6,880 bases of DNA from Deltaproteobacteria bacterium (lineage in GTDB: Bacteria > Desulfobacterota > GWC2-55-46 > S146-70 > JAUXIU01), in contig JAUXIU010000058.1 in assembly GCA_030620895.1 (NCBI GenBank), forward strand, positions 1 through 6,880, read 5' to 3'. The notes below the pieces were generated by a model. That model did no database searches, had not been told where the DNA came from, and saw only the letters and a program-made list of their open reading frames with translations. Below, one piece after another: positions 5,548 to 6,880 of the stretch; positions within the stretch are counted from its first letter, which is position 1, and each line of letters opens with the position of its first letter. Position numbers and translations under genes: made by a program.

Positions 5548-6060
5548 ATGATGATAACAGTTGGGATACTTACAATGAGCGATAAGGGTTCCAGGGGAGA
5601 GAGAGAGGACCTTAGTGGAGAGGAGATAAGAAGAATGATAATTGGTCTCCCTTCAGAGGTAAGGGCATACGAGATAATCCCGGATGAACTGGATATTATC
5701 AAGGATAAGTTGATTGAATATGTAGATAAAAAGGGGCTCGACCTGATAATAACCACAGGTGGTACCGGCGTTTCACCAAGGGATGTAACCCCTGAGGCAA
5801 CTCTGGCTGTAATCGAGAAGGAGTTGCCTGGTGTTTCGGAGGTAATGAGGGCGGAGAGCCTGAAGAAGACCCCGAATGCCATGATATCCAGGGCGGTATG
5901 CGGGATAAGGAAGGAGAGTCTTATTATAAACCTTCCAGGAAGTCCAAGGGCGGTTAGAGAGAACCTGATTGTAGTCCTGCCTGTAATAAATCATGCCTTA
6001 GAGAAGATAAAGGGGAGTACGGTGGAGTGCGCTGTCCCCGATAAAACCCAGCCAGTCTGA
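5548..6060 (+). CDS. mogA: Molybdopterin adenylyltransferase (MogA/MoaB family)
   Basis: From ATG 5548 the protein has 170 residues. TTGGTGVSPRDVTPEAT (69-85) is the nucleotide/molybdopterin-binding signature of the MogA/MoaB/CinA-like fold, and INLPGSPRAVREN (127-139) is the second conserved block. The enzyme uses MgATP to adenylate molybdopterin in the cytosol; MoeA then inserts molybdate. MoaB-type paralogues are so similar that the exact subfamily is uncertain, but the chemistry is the same where tested. An in-frame TTG at 5542 would extend the protein by two residues but lies in the last heptamer of the array; ATG 5551 is another option. None has a Shine-Dalgarno sequence, because heptamer units run right up to the ATG. 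The gene lies 133 bp after moaE on the same strand and may be transcribed from the same operon through the array. Confidence 0.92.
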   Translation: MMITVGILTMSDKGSRGEREDLSGEEIRRMIIGLPSEVRAYEIIPDELDIIKDKLIEYVDKKGLDLIITTGGTGVSPRDVTPEATLAVIEKELPGVSEVMRAESLKKTPNAMISRAVCGIRKESLIINLPGSPRAVRENLIVVLPVINHALEKIKGSTVECAVPDKTQPV

Positions 6061-6110
6061 GGTTGGGGGTATTCATGTTCACTCTGTTTGTTTTGTTTGC
6101 ACTGTTTGGG

Positions 6111-6245
6111 TTGCGTGTTTCGGGTTACGGGTTGCATATTTCGTATTGCGTGATGCGTATTGCGTCGTTCGTAGTTCGTGATTTGTGGTTCGTTGTTCGA
6201 TTTACTATTCCTATTCACGATACACGATACCCGATACACAATACT
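6111..6245. repeat. Heptamer array between convergent mogA and EF-G gene
   Basis: Thirteen units in continuous phase (6111-6201) run from TTGCGTG, TTTCGGG, TTACGGG through TTGCGTA-like to GTTCGTG/GTTCGAT types. An irregular 6202-6213 follows, then the reversed-sense units TTCACGA, TACACGA, TACCCGA, TACACAA (6214-6241). The left end resembles the bioB-side array (GGGTTACGGGTTGC) and the right end the moaE-mogA array, so it looks like a chimera of both unit families. It ends about 5 bp before the stop codon of the EF-G gene. The 6061-6110 stretch between mogA and the array is T/G-rich and shows no hairpin terminator. Confidence 0.9.
6164..6228 (+). repeat. Third copy of the shared repeat block, with a 20-bp insertion
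   Basis: Positions 6164-6192 match 5470-5498 at 27 of 29 bases, and 6213-6228 match 5499-5514 at 16 of 16. Between them lie 20 extra bases (6193-6212) absent from the other copy. It is in direct orientation relative to 5464-5520, so the two copies bracket mogA. Confidence 0.8.
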
Positions 6246-6250
6246 CTTTC

Positions 6251-6880
6251 TCAAACTGCCCCTGCTTTTTTACTAGCCGTAATGACCTTCTGTTCCAGAT
6301 CGCGTGGCATTTCTTCATAGTGGCTGAACTCCTCAGCATGGATACCCCGTCCTCCTGTCAGGGAACGCAGGGTGGTTGAATAGCGATACAGCTCCGCCTG
6401 TGGGACTTTCGCCTTGATAATCTGAAAGCCACCAGTTGAGTCCATTCCAAGGATTTTTCCCCTGCGACTGGAGATATCGCCCATTACTTCACCCATGCAA
6501 TCCTCCGGAATCTTTATCTCAATCTTATAAATGGGCTCCAGGAGGCAGGGGCGGGCTTCCATGAATGCCTTCTTAAAGGCATATTTGCCGGCAATCTGAA
6601 AGGCGATGTCCTTGGAGTCCACCGGATGCTGTTTTCCATCGTAAAAATCCGCCTTTACGTCTACCACACGATAACCACTTAGAACTCCTTCTTTGCATGC
6701 TGCATTTACCCCTTTTCCTACCGAGGGCACAAAAACCCGATCTACATTCTGTCCCCGCAGAGATTCTGTAAACTCGATACCTGCACCCTTCGTCCTGGGC
6801 TCGATGCGCATCCATACTTCCGCAAATTGGCCAGCCCCGCCACTCTGCTTTTTATGACGGTATTTTGATTCCCCTTTGCC
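6251..6880 (-). CDS. fusA: Elongation factor G family protein (FusA2-like), C-terminal part; runs off right edge
   Basis: The minus-strand frame is open from the right edge to a TGA at 6253-6251, giving the last 209 residues; an internal Met at 6811 is not the true start. The fragment begins GKGESKYRHKKQSGGAGQ, the start of EF-G domain IV, then has FVPSVGKGVNAACKEGVLSG and DGKQHPVDSKDIAFQIAGKY. Domain V follows: LLEPIYKIEIKIPEDCMGEV, MGDISSRRGKILGMD, VPQAELYRYSTTLRSLTGGR and EFSHYEEMP. EF-G is the cytosolic GTPase that moves tRNA and mRNA through the ribosome; the GTPase domain lies outside the window. HKKQSGGAGQ, the HPVDSKDIAFQIAGK wording and HYEEMP resemble the second EF-G type (FusA2) found as a paralogue in many bacteria rather than the str-operon FusA, and no ribosomal-protein gene is adjacent. 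It converges on mogA. Confidence 0.9.
   Translation of the reverse strand, partial: GKGESKYRHKKQSGGAGQFAEVWMRIEPRTKGAGIEFTESLRGQNVDRVFVPSVGKGVNAACKEGVLSGYRVVDVKADFYDGKQHPVDSKDIAFQIAGKYAFKKAFMEARPCLLEPIYKIEIKIPEDCMGEVMGDISSRRGKILGMDSTGGFQIIKAKVPQAELYRYSTTLRSLTGGRGIHAEEFSHYEEMPRDLEQKVITASKKAGAV

Noticed and set aside
6063..6320. Open frame of 85 codons with a hydrophobic N-terminus that could pass for a small membrane protein
   Set aside because: It is translated heptamer array, and its 3' end lies antisense to the EF-G gene. The hydrophobicity comes from T/G-rich repeat units.
6573..6815. Second minus-strand open frame overlapping the EF-G gene
   Set aside because: It is an out-of-frame shadow of the conserved EF-G domain IV sequence.

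Overview
The window reads as chromosomal DNA from a bacterium of moderate GC content, probably a Gram-negative anaerobe of the Nitrospirota/Desulfobacterota kind. That placement is an inference from gene content only: a DUF4388 protein beside a multi-GAF sensor, molybdenum-cofactor genes, and a FusA2-like EF-G. No rRNA or other phylogenetic marker is present to settle it. I see no phage, transposase, CRISPR or RNA gene.

Layout, left to right. (1) The 5' end of a biotin synthase gene (bioB, minus strand) runs off the left edge. (2) A gap of about 290 bp holds a 13-unit heptamer array, a short hexamer array, a second heptamer array and a hairpin. (3) rarA (minus strand) encodes the replication-associated AAA+ ATPase. 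(4) A divergent intergenic region has a heptamer array on the rarA side and a promoter-like, palindrome-bearing stretch on the other side. (5) A tight plus-strand operon follows: a DUF4388/PATAN protein, a 768-residue Rossmann + three-GAF + degenerate-GGDEF protein (4-bp overlap), moaD (3-bp gap) and moaE (7-bp gap). (6) A heptamer array fills the whole moaE-mogA gap. (7) mogA (plus strand). (8) Another heptamer array. (9) The 3' end of an EF-G gene (minus strand) runs off the right edge.

Function. moaD and moaE encode the two subunits of molybdopterin synthase, and mogA encodes the enzyme that adenylates molybdopterin before metal insertion, so the right half carries the middle and late steps of molybdenum-cofactor synthesis. 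The two signalling genes sit in the same tight operon and look like a regulatory pair without an output enzyme: a small PATAN protein plus a ligand-sensing scaffold whose nucleotide-cyclase-like end has lost its catalytic residues. Whether they act on molybdoenzyme metabolism or merely share the transcript cannot be decided from the sequence.

The most unusual signal is the repeats. All four gaps longer than about 10 bp contain degenerate 7-bp tandem arrays, three of them with a reversal of the unit partway that gives a self-complementary layout. Two arrays share a 57-bp block at 53/57 identity in inverted orientation, bracketing the signalling-moaDE operon. A third related block lies in direct orientation on the far side of mogA. 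The arrays run right up to, or within a few bases of, the start codons of mogA and rarA, which lack a normal Shine-Dalgarno sequence.
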